Assembly: GCA_003290165.1 (NCBI GenBank)
Contig: QNQO01000679.1
Span: 372,001-436,000, forward strand
Direction of reading: 5' to 3'
Source: Berberis thunbergii
Taxonomy: Eukaryota > Streptophyta > Magnoliopsida > Ranunculales > Berberidaceae
Length of the DNA stretch: 64,000 nt
The position numbers and the translations under genes are program-made. Shown here in pieces: positions 32,866 through 43,403 of this stretch; position 1 is the first letter of the stretch, and each line of letters begins with the position of its first letter. The notes below the pieces were generated by a model. That model did no database searches. It saw nothing but the letters and a program-made list of their open reading frames with translations, and was not told the DNA's origin.

Positions 32866-34100
32866 GATTTTCTTCTTTCTCCTCTTCCGACCTTAACTAA
32901 GGAAAATTAGCGGTAGTTTCTTCTTTTTTATATTCAGCCTGATTATCATAAATTTCAACACTTCAGTATAACACCAAAATTGAGGATTTAGCAATACGAG
33001 TAAAAGTGTAATTTTGAGCACTTACCACATGCATGCTTGAATGTATCTTGCAAAACAAAGAACAAAAACATGATGTTCTGGGAATATTTATGGATTGAAC
33101 ATTTTGAAAAATAGGAATTATGTACAATGTTTATCAGAGCATGGCTGCCACATTGACCTTCTGTCTGTGTTAGATCGATATAAAATTATCTTTCTTTCAC
33201 ATGTCAGTGAATTTATAGTTTCAGTTGCATTCGATTCTAGCATTATTTGTAAGCATGTGGTAAAACAAAAAGTCAAGGCGCCTAACTCCAAATCTCAAGA
33301 AGGATTGAGTGGCGTCTTCTCAGATTCTGCACACTGTATTTGAAAAGTGAAAGTTTAATGGAGAGATGAACACATCGTCCACTTTACCTATTGAATATTT
33401 TACACCCTCAGGAGTTTTGAAGTGATCTCCTTGACAGTTTAACCACATTAACAAAAAGTTTGCCAATTCTGAAAGATTATATGGTGAAGTTATTGCTGAA
33501 AGTAGACAAATCCATAATTCCTTACCGTATTTATTAATAGGCTACAAACATCAAATTATGTGGAAGTTTTGTGGAAGTGATTTTTATAGTGGAGATAACC
33601 CTCATAAAAATTTTGATATTCCATATTGATCTGTATCTGGTTTGCATCTGCCATTGTTTTGGGGGATGACTTATTCGATAATGGGACATATTGTGCATAC
33701 ACCGTTACCAAAGGGCTAGAAGTAGAGGGTATAAAGATTTAAAAAAAACTTTATGTATGAATTGCCTTCAATGATGCTATCCCACCCCCGGTTCTAAGTT
33801 GCTCATTTGGGAAAATTGCAATCTCGTATATTCACTTTCATATGGTACTTCAGCAGAATATCTTATTACTTTTAAACTCTGTGTATATTCTCTAATAAGC
33901 CAATATATGATCAACTGTGTATGTGCTGCTTTATATGTTTGCTCATTCTTATAAGCATGATCAATGTTGCATTCTGCATGCTATTATGCACTTACTTAGT
34001 TGTCATAAATTTAATCATTCTTAAACTATATTTCCTATTATTCATTACTGTTTTAATGTTTTTACTAGTGCCAACTAAATGCATGTTATGTTTGGTCCAG
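32866..34100. other. CACTA interior, unassigned
   Basis: Intron-like, AT-rich. ORFs present are short and match nothing known to me. Confidence 0.4.
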
Positions 34101-34476
34101 AAATAAAGGGATATTATTTGTTGCGATTGATCAAAGCAAGCCACTCTCAGATCAAAGTCCCTTTGACATAGTTCTTCATAAGGTCAGTTGGTTTTCTTTA
34201 TTTTATTTTATTTTATTTTATTTAATCCAGTAGTTTTATTTTCCTGATATATTCCAATATTGAATTGAGGCAGTCTTTTCTCACTTTTCTTCAGGTACTC
34301 AATTATTCATGCCTTTTCTATGTGTTTCATCTAATATCTTTCACCGTTCTGCGTATTCTTAATTTGATCATGCGTATTCATATTTGGAGGAGACTAACTG
34401 TCATCAGTATCTGATGAAGTTTGTATTACTCTTTCTTACACAGTTAACTGGAAAGGAGTGGCGCCAAATTCTAGAG
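34101..34476 (+). pseudogene. Captured exons: inositol-tetrakisphosphate 1-kinase (ITPK)
   Basis: Exon 34,101-34,182 encodes NKGILFVAIDQSKPLSDQSP then FDIVLHK, followed by GTCAG. Exon 34,444-34,476 encodes LTGKEWRQILE with CAG before and GTTAG after. The joined reading is the N-terminal region of plant ITPK (usually ...[24 protein letters not shown]). ITPK is an ATP-grasp kinase of inositol phosphate metabolism. Only two small exons are captured, so no kinase core is present. Confidence 0.88.
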
Positions 34477-35490
34477 GTTAGTTGGAATTTTCAAATCTGT
34501 TACATCTTATTGTGAGTGTTCGTTTCATACGTGGATAAGTAGATTCATAGTATCTTGTTTGTGGGATACTCTTTATTTGTTATGTTTGTTATAAACTACC
34601 ATCAACTATATAGGGGACAAATAAGCTCTGGCAGCGGTTCATTCAAATTATGCATATTTTAGTTTTAAAAACTCATTTCTGTACAACATAATGTGCAGAT
34701 TGCTTGCTCATTCCTTCATCATGATATCTGATAGTTGAGGTCAAGGCCTCAACAATTCCAACAGCAAATGAGGATTTATCAGCATTTAATCTGCTTATCT
34801 GACTTACTCAGGTGTTGCTAAGCATAATTTTGTTGTCCTTTTTTTTGGCAAAAAGTCTAGTATCCCTTTGAACCAGTTGTCCCTAATTTTCATTTATTTG
34901 CTTATTATAGTTGGAGTTTGATGATCCCATGGTCATGTCAATGTCGACATTTGGTATGGTTTGAATTTTTCACAAGCCTGTTTGTTTTTCATTTTAGTAT
35001 TGTTACTTTTTTTTCTTGGCGTTGCTAGTCTAGCTTATTTGCTTATCTGATTTTTTTCTTGGCGATGCATGTCTTTGTAATTGGACATTTGTAATTGTTT
35101 TTGTTTCATGTTAAATATGGTTGGTTGCTGTGAACTTGGCTGAATATTCTAATAACTTGACTGCATATTTTAAGTTGCAATGCAGATAGTAGTAGTAGGT
35201 ATTTTATTGATGATTTTTGAAATCTTCTGGTTCATGTTTAGCAGGCAATAACCAGGTTTTCCGGTCTAAAGTCCGTTTCACTCTCGTTTCAAAGGAAAAG
35301 CTTCCCATCCCTCAGTGTGTTAAAATGAGGTCCACTGTTTACAAACTTTTCAGTGTGTTACTATTAAAATTGCAAACTGCATATTACTTTTTTCCTCTTT
35401 CGACAGTTGGTATTTGAAGTGCTTTTGGGTTGTGATAGAACAGTTTTTGGATGAACATGTAACTGATGTGCATGTCATGTATACATAATC
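34477..35490. other. CACTA interior, unassigned, with two exon-like pieces
   Basis: An exon-like LEFDDPMVMSMSTFG piece after TTATAG (34,911) and a piece AITRFSGLKSVSLSFQRKSF after GCAG (35,243) have splice-like borders. I cannot assign either to a family. Confidence 0.35.
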
Positions 35491-36004
35491 AAACTATCTC
35501 TGAATTGAAAGACTTTGTAAGGAAGCTCAATTCATTACCAGAAATCAGTGTAAGTCTGTCCTCTGATGTATCCGTTAATTTGTAAGTAGCCTCATGAATC
35601 TTATGCTGCACCTTCTGCTTAATTTGTCACAGAGGCACATAAATCTTGCTCAGCACTTGCCTACATTTACATCAAAGCCTTCATTCCTTGGACGACTTGA
35701 CATGGAGCACCTGGTTGTAGAGGGGGAGAGTTATGACATGTGAGTTGAATCATACTTCTAGCTGCACTTTTGGTAACATAGTATTATGTAAGATGGATTT
35801 CTTGCCTTTATAAGAAATTCCTAATGGAATGAGTGCATCATTCTTTTCATTAAATAAAGTAAGATGTTTCATTGATGCAGATGCTTTGAGTACATTGAAG
35901 AAATGATCCATAAGCAGGAAACCTATTGTCAATGTGTTAAGGCTGCTGATCCTGTTCTCTGTTACAAATTCAGGATTGACCAAGAAACACTTCGATTGTT
36001 TGAG
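35491..36004 (+). pseudogene. VPS33: Captured exons: VPS33 (Sec1/Munc18 family)
   Basis: Three exons with correct GT/AG borders: 35,491-35,549 (TISELKDFVRKLNSLPEIS), 35,633-35,739 (RHINLAQHLPTFTSKPSFLG, RLDMEHLVVEGESYD) and 35,881-36,004 (CFEYIEEMIHKQE then, after one extra A, PIVNVLRLLILFSVTNSGLT, KKHFDCLR). VPS33 is the SM-protein subunit of HOPS/CORVET and controls SNARE assembly in vacuolar fusion. The captured part is the middle of the protein. The single-base insertion after KQE breaks the frame. Confidence 0.88.
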
Positions 36005-38144
36005 GTAAGATTTGCTCAATTACAAAAATCTGTGTACTGCCTTATGTTTTTTTCTCTAGTCATTTGACATAATTGCTCTGTTACGTGCTGGTTTGTGGTC
36101 AGGTTGCTTGTATACGGGAAAAATCGGGTGCCAGGCTGGCGTGATGCGTTGGATCTTTGCAAGTTGGTAGGATGGTCATTGGCATTTAGAGTTTGTTATT
36201 GCAATTTGCATTTTGAACTTGCAATTTTGTTTGCAAGTTGCAAGGAGTAATTTGATGTTTGACTGATGAATCATTAGGCTGGTTGCTAGTATCCTTCTAG
36301 TCATTAACTCTTTAACAAGCCTTTGTCTAATGCTAGGATCATCCTCATGTATTCAATTGCAAAAGCTATGGAAGAGTTTTTTTATGCAAAACATTGGATT
36401 ACATTTGATCGCAAGATCATCTGTAAACTAGTTATAGCCTGATTCATGCTATCCATGAGAGTATGAACGATCATCCCTGTTTTCAACTTCTCATTCAATC
36501 AGGATGCGATCAATGTTTATATATATCATCCCACTGTTTTTTTTTTTTTACACTGATTTCACTTTTGTAAAGCTAGAAATACAACAGTAGTGAGAGTTAT
36601 TTATTTCTTTTTAAATATGATGACAGAAGGAGAATGCTTTGAATTCTCTTTTTCAGGTTGGAGACGAAGAGGGCAAGGCAAAGACGACTCCCATGAAAAT
36701 GAAAGTCCAAATTATGTTCCAAGTCCCCCAAGATGATGTCCAAATTTGAACCCAGTTCTCCTGACAGTGAACCCTATGTGGGTGGTTTGTGCTCGTGAAA
36801 ATTCAAACCAGTGACAACTACTGAACTAGTCTTGAGGTGCTTATCACATCAATTTTTTTGTTTGCATTCTGTTTATGTACTGCAAGCTTAGTTTCTGCTT
36901 TCAAGGAATCTGAGTAGGCACGGAAAATATGGGTAAAAAATGTGGTGAAGATCAAAACGTCAGCTGTTGTATTATTTCAACTTTACATCCAGTAGTTTCA
37001 TTTTTCATTGTCTATTTAAGTACTTAAGTTGGAATGTTGAACTCATTTGTTTTTCTCCTTCTTCCAGTCTCGTCCTTTTTTAGTTGTCAAAATCATCTAT
37101 ACCATTCATTACAAATTATCATATTGCTCTATGTTATTTGGTAGTGACTAATGCTTGTCTTTTGTGATGCTTGAGACAAGTGTTCCTAAAGGTGGTTGGA
37201 GCTCATCTTTAGAACTCTTTAACAGATCAAATAAAAGGGTTGACAATAGAGTAGTTCAAAGTGTAACATGCTCAGCAGGGTACACTTCCTCATCTGGATC
37301 AGATCACTCTCCCTCAAGCTCAAATTCCAATGTTCAGGTAATTAATTCATTGCATATTGTACTTTTGATTTTATTCTGTTTTCATGCTTCCTGATTCCCA
37401 TCCTGGTAAGAGGGGGCTCAAGTGACTGCATTTTAACCCTCTGCTTTGAATCTTTATATTACAGCATGATTGAGGATAGGTGTGATTTGATCATATATTC
37501 TTAATGCTTTGTTTGTTGGCAGGACGATATAACTTGGCTGCTGATTTGGTGATTGGTTGTGTCAGGTGACTACTTCCGAAAGATCTTATAATTATATTCA
37601 TGATTCGGAACCTTGATCTATGTTAGTTTGATTTCTGAGGTTAATAATATCTTTGGTGTTCCACTTGCTTAATGTAAGTACACCATTCGACGTAGGACTG
37701 AGATGGATCCTCAGCTAGGTGCTATTAAGTTATAGATTTTTCCTCAAGCAAGACTTACTACATTCATATGGGTTCATATTTGGTGTATTGCCTTTGAAAA
37801 AAAAATTCCTTTGATGAACTCTTCTAAGGATGGTCAGTTGTATGTCCTGTTCTGGTTTGCATGTTTAGGCATTAATTTTTTGTAGGGATTATGACTTATG
37901 ATCCATACCAGCAAACATTCTCTAAACAATTAATGTTACGTTTTATCTGCCGTTTGATCTTTTCTTAGATTACCATTTACTCTAAAAGCTTAGGATCCGC
38001 TGAAAGAATGCAAATCTACTATATATATCAAAGTAGTGGGGGGGGGGGGGGGGGTGGTGTGGAATAGAGTTTACTTTCAATATATATGTTTACTAAATTT
38101 TACAGCTTTTTTGTTTGAGTCTTACTTGGTTTGATTTTCAACAG
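36005..38144 (+). other. CACTA interior with unassigned exon-like blocks
   Basis: Candidate coding blocks with plausible splice borders lie at 36,104-36,166 (VYGKNRVPGWRDALDLCKL), 36,659-36,800 (several frames; one reads DDSHENESPNYVPSPP), 37,190-37,337 (SLELFNRSNKRVDNRVVQSV, TCSAGYTSSSGSDHSPSSSN, then GTAATT) and 37,523-37,566. I could not place them in a family. A run of ~17 G lies at about 38,038-38,054. Confidence 0.4.
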
Positions 38145-38410
38145 GTCACTGGTAAAGCTCTCATGTTGGATGAGATAATCAACTATGTTCAGTCCCTACA
38201 ATACCAAGTAGAGGTACGTAGTACTAAATAACATGGCACAGTATCACATAAAGACCACTAAACTTCTCCTTTTTCATTGGATGATGATCATAATTGAATC
38301 ATTGTTTTTTGTTTTCTTCTCTTTAGTTCCTCTCCATGAAACTTGCTTCCATGAATCCAATATTATATGACTTTGGAGAAGATTTAGATACCCACATGAT
38401 CAAAACAGAG
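38145..38410 (+). pseudogene. Captured exons: bHLH transcription factor
   Basis: Exon 38,145-38,213 encodes VTGKALMLDEIINYVQSLQY then QVE, the second helix of a plant bHLH domain, followed by GTACG. Exon 38,327-38,410 encodes FLSMKLASMNPILYDFGEDL, the segment right after the bHLH in the BEE/CIB-like group. The basic DNA-binding helix is not captured. A fragment containing only helix 2 could at most form dimers if translated; that is speculative. Confidence 0.88.
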
Positions 38411-38770
38411 GTATAGAAGAAACTACATCAAAACAGATGTTGTCTTTGTTTATTGCAATTAAAACAAGGAGAAGAGGCAATCAGAATTAGCAGAAGTCTG
38501 GCTTTTGGGATTCCTTTACATCAAGGTACTAATTTCATTTCACATTGTTACAATTGGTGCTTCTTTCTTGTTGATATTGTAGATATTACATCGAGGCTGC
38601 TCTCTTATCCTTTTACAAAACGTGTTTCATTACTTGTACTCCGTATAAACATTGTATGAAACCAAACTATAACATATCTCTTTTACACCCCATTTTGCTG
38701 TTGTTCTTCTTGTGTCTCTCTCTTGGGGTCTCTAAAGCTCTCTCTGACAACTGGTTTTTCTTTTTGTTAG
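38411..38770. other. CACTA interior, intron-like
   Basis: No recognisable protein; T-rich. Confidence 0.4.
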
Positions 38771-38846
38771 ATATAATGTATAGTGGCTATAAACCTTACT
38801 ATGATCCTGATTTTGAATCATTGATAGAGATAATACATCCACCCAG
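38771..38846 (+). pseudogene. Captured exon: ACT-domain repeat (ACR) protein N-terminus
   Basis: After GTTAG the exon reads MYSGYKPYYDPDFESLIEII then HPPR before GTAATA. Plant ACR proteins begin with a PYYDPEFESLIERI(H/Y)PPRV-like segment ahead of the first ACT domain. Only this first coding exon is present. Assignment rests on ~20 residues. Confidence 0.6.
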
Positions 38847-39019
38847 GTAATAAAAATCTCTTGTAGCCATATTGTGCTTCTTCTTCTTCTTTGATTTTTG
38901 TAGCCATCTTGTACCCATCTCTTGTAGCCATCTTGTACCCAGGTAAAGGAATACATCCTGATTTTCCATTAACTACAATTCTCAACAAAAGCTTGACATT
39001 TCATCCCTGATTTTTGTAG

Positions 39020-39574
39020 CAAGCGAACGTCATAACGAAATCAACTGATTTTAAAGTTCAGACATACGTCGGCCATACTAAGCATTTGAACCATCAAGAA
39101 TGGGAGAAAGAGATGGGAAACTATGAGGTTCCATTCACACTCTATGCAACTTATCTTCTTCACAGTCTATGATTTTAAAGTGATTTAAGTTACTTTCTTT
39201 TTCACAATATAAAAAGAAAAAATTTGAGAAGAATTTCATTTACTGGACTATGCAGGTTCTTGTTATGACCCCACAAATACTTCTGCGCAATTTATTCCAT
39301 CGACTTATCAAAATGGAGCTAATTGCAATTTTGATATTTGATGAGTGCCATCATGCGCAAGCACGAAGCAGTCACCCATACAGCCAGATTATGAAGGTAA
39401 CTGATTAATATGTTGACGTCTCTGTTTAAATAGTTTAAGTTTCCTCGCCCTTTTTTGGAAGCTAGACAGGTCTTGTGACACTCAATTTCATTAAAACTGT
39501 ACAGGCATACAAGAGAAGTGCCATGAAACGTCCCCGCATATTTGGCATGACTGCATCTCCTATTGTAGGGAAAG
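39020..39574 (+). pseudogene. DCL4: Captured exons: Dicer-like 4 helicase domain
   Basis: Three exons with correct borders: 39,020-39,127 (TDFKVQTYVGHTKHLNHQEW, EKEMGNYE), 39,256-39,396 ([44 protein letters not shown]) and 39,505-39,574 (AYKRSAMKRPRIFGMTASPI, VGK). This is the N-terminal helicase of a plant Dicer, including the DECH Walker B box and the TASP motif III. DCL4 cuts dsRNA to 21-nt siRNAs. The PAZ, RNase III and dsRNA-binding parts are absent. The reading frame of these exons appears open. Confidence 0.87.
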
Positions 39575-40325
39575 GTAAAATAATAGTTCTTGACTCTTTT
39601 AATTCTCTTTTATGATGTCTGTTTAGTATGAAGCATTCAAAATAAGAGGCTGCCAAGTTTTAATCACAAATGATCTATAAATGACTTCTAAGCAAGTTCT
39701 ATAACTAGTTACCTATTGTTCTAAGGTCTGTCTGGTATTAAAATTGGTAGGATTTCATGAAGTTTGGATGCTGCATGTTCTAATGTTCATCCTATTGTTA
39801 AGCATTTCAAGTTGTTGTCTGTATAGTGTATACAGTACATATATGCTGATTTTTTAAGTATATGCTGCCTGTAATGCCTTCTAGTTCCAGCTATGCTGAT
39901 TTTTTAAGTAGTTTTGAATGGAAATAAGTATATGCTGCCTGGTCTTTGTTAGTTTCCTTTCAAATTTTTTTTGTTTTTTTTGACAAAGTAAGTTTTGTTG
40001 TCAGGATGGTAGAAACTCCAATATTGGATACTTGTCCTTTCAAATTACCTATTGACCTTTTTTTTTTTCACACACTGTGTCCTATGGTCAAGAAGTGTGG
40101 ATGACTAGGCGTGTGGTTAGGTGGTTATTCCCTCTTGGTTATATGGAGCTACCTTAATTCTTTTAATTAGATGATGAAAAGATTGGAAACGAATCTGTAG
40201 GCAATGTTTACAAAGAGCACATCACTGCAGCAACCTTTGAATCCATAAAAATAAAATCTGATTAAGTCAAACTAAAGTGCAAGTCATCAATATACTGATT
40301 ATGTTAGTGGAACTGGAATTTGCAG
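39575..40325. other. CACTA interior, intron-like
   Basis: No conserved protein. A TATATGCTGCCTG/CTATGCTGATTTTTTAAGTA word pair is repeated at about 39,840-39,945. Confidence 0.4.
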
Positions 40326-40753
40326 ATCTGGCAAAATGATAGATTAGCTATTAGCAAGCTGGTTAACAGCTTAACGAGAGGTGCAGTTCGTTCACCACTG
40401 GCTCAGTGCCTCCTGATCCGTTATGCTAGTCAGGTACACGTCTTTCTTTCAAACATTACAAAGAATGTGACATTGTCTTGTGTATCATTCCAAGTATGGT
40501 TTGAAATGATTTTTTGCAGGTTATTCGTGAGTCAAGCCAGAACAGCCAAACTGGAGACCGGCCATTTTATGATTACCTGGAGAGTTGTCTGCGACACAAA
40601 GCAGAAATGGTGATATTTGAAGCTGCTAAAGCAATAACAGAACTAAGCAATGTGACCAACAGGGAATTAACTCCTGCTATCACTGTTCTACAACTATTTT
40701 TAAGTTCATCCAAACCAGTGCTTCGTTTTGCTGCTGTCCGCACTCTGAACAAG
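40326..40753 (+). pseudogene. Captured exons: coatomer subunit gamma (gamma-COP)
   Basis: Exon 40,326-40,433 encodes NDRLAISKLVNSLTRGAVRS, PLAQCLLIRYASQ. Exon 40,520-40,753 encodes [40 protein letters not shown] and [20 protein letters not shown] with FAAVRTLNK. This is the alpha-solenoid trunk of gamma-COP, part of the COPI vesicle coat at the Golgi. Borders are TTGCAG/GTACA and TTGCAG/GTAGA. The frame is open across both exons, but most of the protein is missing. Confidence 0.92.
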
Positions 40754-41712
40754 GTAGATTTCTTTCCACATAAGATCATTGTGGTGTACGCACTTTTCCT
40801 CGAAATTTGATTGATTCTCTCCAACCTGCACCATCACCCTCTTATTTTTTTTTTTTGGGGGGGGGGGGGGGGGGGTGAGAGAAGGGATATTAGAAAATTC
40901 AATTGTGCTGTTTTGAAGCACCCACCTTGCATCTAGATTTATTGCTATCTAAATGGAGAGAGTTGCTGTTAAAATTTTGGTTATGCATTTGTATTTTCCA
41001 TACTAAGGTTGTTCAAGAGAAAATGAAATATAGGTTTATATTGACTTGTGACATCAATTTATATTTTCCATAATGCAGCCAAACAATTAGAAAAATCAAT
41101 TTCTATCAACACAATAAAGAGACAACCTAGTATGCTGTTTCATTCTCACTCATCATGCCATACTCTTTTTGTTCTGAGAAATACCTTTTGACAGTAAGTG
41201 CAAAGTAGTGTTCACAAATCACAACCAGAAAAATTGACACCCAATAACATATGTATCTATGTATAGATCATTGTGAGTAGCTAGTTGCTATGTAGAAAAA
41301 TGTTTCATTTATACATCAGTTTTTTTCTTATTCGTATGGATCACTAATACATCGTCTGCATTATATTTGATTTCCCAGGATGAACTTTTTGAGTAATCCA
41401 TTTAAATAGAAATCCATTTAAAAACTAAACTTTGTTGTAATTATGTGTGTTAATGGTGTTTTAGGACCTCAAAATTGCGTCTCTCGTAGCAGCAGCAACA
41501 TTGCATCTCTCGTAGCAGCAACAACATTGTTCCACTTTCTTTGTATTTGAGATATTTAAGTTTGTGTGTGTCATTGTATTTGAGATATTATTTGACTCAA
41601 TGTAATACATTTTCTTATTAATTACATTACTTTGCCTCCATTATTTGATAGATTTTGACTCAATGATTCAAAGTCATTTGATAGCAAAAAAAAATATTTT
41701 TAAATTTTTTTT
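40754..41712. other. CACTA interior, non-coding
   Basis: Contains a run of about 20 G at 40,857-40,876 and a CATTGCATCTCTCGTAGCAGC direct repeat near 41,470-41,525. No protein is recognised. Confidence 0.5.
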
Positions 41713-42112
41713 TTCCCACGGTTTTAAACCGTGGCTAACTATTGCAACGGCTAAAAACCATGGCTACCTTGCCACGGCTTATAACCGTGGCTAGGGTTAG
41801 CCACGGCTTAAAACCGTTGCTACTTAATTAGACACGGTTTATAACCGTTGCTAATATCTACACCTTGTCACGGCTTAAAACCGTTGCTATTGTTGCCACG
41901 GCTAAAAACCGTTGCTATTATTATTGCAACGGTTTATAACCGTTGCTAATTGCTGAAAATCACGCCCCCCCCATTCAAGCATAAAGCCGTTGCTACAATT
42001 TTAGCAACGGTTTATAGCCGTTACAAAGGATTTCGCGACGCCCCTGCAGTCCACGGCTCTTAGCCGTGGCAATGGCTTACGCCCACGGTATGGAACCGTT
42101 GCTAATGGGGGT
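41713..42112. repeat. CACTA right subterminal repeats
   Basis: About 18 short units of the CCACGGCTTAAAACCGTTGC type in both orientations, spaced 20-35 bp apart, up to the terminal inverted repeat. They match the left-end repeats, which confirms that the two ends belong to one element. Confidence 0.9.
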
Positions 42113-42128
42113 TTTTGGTGTAGTGTGT

Positions 42129-42789
42129 GGACATAGGCTGTGCACCCAAACACTCGAGGCTCCAAATTAGGCATAGATGGGATGGACAAAAGTGTATGAA
42201 GCTTCTGATGAGGATTCTTGAACTCAATTACTCGTGAGGGAGTACGGTTGATAATATATACTGCAGATTTCACTGCTTCACCCCAATAGGATCGAGGTAC
42301 ATTCATGCCAAACAGGGAAGCATGAACAACTTCCAACAACTGCCTATTCTTTCGTTCTGCTAAACCATTCTGTTGAGGAGTATCAGTATTGGAGGTTTGA
42401 TGATGAATTCCATTTGACTGGCAAAATTCAGATATAGGGCCATTGACAAACTCTCCACCATTGTCAGATTGAAACACTCTGATGGATTGTTGGTATTGTA
42501 TCGCCACCATTTTGTAAAAATCAGTAAACCTTCCAAATACCTCACTATTTCGTTTCAATAATGACACCCAGGTCATCCGAGTGCAATCATCAATAAAAGA
42601 TACATAATATCGAGCTCCAGACAAAGAAAGAATTTTTGCAGGACCCCAAATTTCTAAGTGAATTTTCATAAAAGGAACAGGATATCTATGAATACTTGGC
42701 GAATATGGAATACGGTGGCTCTTGGCCAGTTCACAAATGTCACAATGAAATTCTGAATCACTAACAAATGAAAACAAATGAGCCTGCAA
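42129..42789 (-). pseudogene. Copia integrase, split by the CACTA insertion
   Basis: Encodes FHCDICELAKSHRIPYS (zinc-binding HHCC end), YYVSFIDDCTRMTWVSLLKR, IRVFQSDNGGEF, NGLAERKNRQLLE, VPRSYWGEAVKSAVYIINRT and ends GCTAYVH at the CACTA border. The first catalytic aspartate (usually HSDVWGP) is E in IHLEIWGP; SDNGGEF and the ERKNR glutamate remain. The open frame continues falsely into CACTA sequence to 42,001. Integrase would insert the cDNA; this copy is broken. Confidence 0.9.
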
Positions 42790-43403
42790 CTTCTTAAGAT
42801 AAAGAAAATATAGATGTCCTATACGACGATGCTATAACCATACTACCTCCTTCGCCTTATCGATTTGTAATGACTTGATTAGCTTTCCCCAAAAGATTCT
42901 TGCATTTCTCTCCCATCTCTGTCAGATCCAAGTAGTACAGTTTCCCCCTTCTAACACCATAACCAAGAATCTGTCGAATCAGAATCCGTTCGAGAAACAA
43001 GAAGATCAATTTCGGGTCTTGAAATACACAAAAAGATGGATAGAACGTCAGACAATAGGTTATAAGCTAGTGATGGAACAATTAAGACGGATTCAAGAGT
43101 TAGGGTATTAGATAACACAATGGAACCTTCGCCGCTAACCAGAGTTGGAGTACCATCCGCAGTAGAGACAACATTTTGAGAGGAAGCTCTAAGATTTACC
43201 ACAAGGTTAGGGTCATTTGTCATATGATCAGATGCACCTGAATCAATTATCCATGTACTATTCAAAATAACTTCATCATTCATACCTGATTGTGCTACAT
43301 GAGCAAAAGAAGATTGCATGGTGTGATCGACTAACTGCTGGGTTGTGAATAGCATAAGAAACTTTTTTTTTACTACCTGTTGCTTTTTCTTCTTTACAAA
43401 CAA
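42790..43403 (-). pseudogene. Copia aspartic protease and GAG-pre-integrase region
   Basis: Encodes STWIIDSGASDHMTNDP (protease active site DSGA) and VLIVPSLAYNLLS. A frameshift follows, then GKLYYLDLTEMGEKCK of the GAG-pre-integrase segment with further stops before the integrase. The protease processes the copia polyprotein; the frame breaks indicate a dead copy. Confidence 0.85.

Larger units (their letters stand above)
28809..42125. mobile_element. 13.3-kb non-autonomous CACTA (En/Spm) element carrying fragments of eight host genes
   Basis: The left end CACTACACCAAAAGG and right end TTTTTGGTGTAGTG are 13-bp perfect inverted repeats. Target duplication TGT at 28,806-28,808 and 42,126-42,128 is the 3-bp length expected of CACTA elements. 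Subterminal repeats (CCACGGCTAAAAACCGTTGC variants) occupy ~265 bp on the left and ~400 bp on the right. No transposase (TNP2/TNPA-like) is visible. The interior carries spliced-gene pieces with intact GT/AG borders, all plus strand. It therefore depends on an autonomous relative for movement and resembles the gene-capturing CACTA elements known from soybean and other plants. Confidence 0.95.

Noticed and set aside
36103..36170. Continuation of VPS33 after 36,004
   Set aside because: Neither frame resembles the family segment that follows FDCLRR; left as an unassigned exon-like block.
31204..40753. DCL4, gamma-COP, VPS33, ITPK and other exons read as functional host genes
   Set aside because: Each donor contributes only one to three exons, no complete gene is present, and all lie between CACTA ends with a target duplication.
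42001..42128. Integrase ORF continuing to 42,001
   Set aside because: The last ~40 codons are CACTA terminal and subterminal sequence read in frame by chance; the true integrase continues at 28,805.
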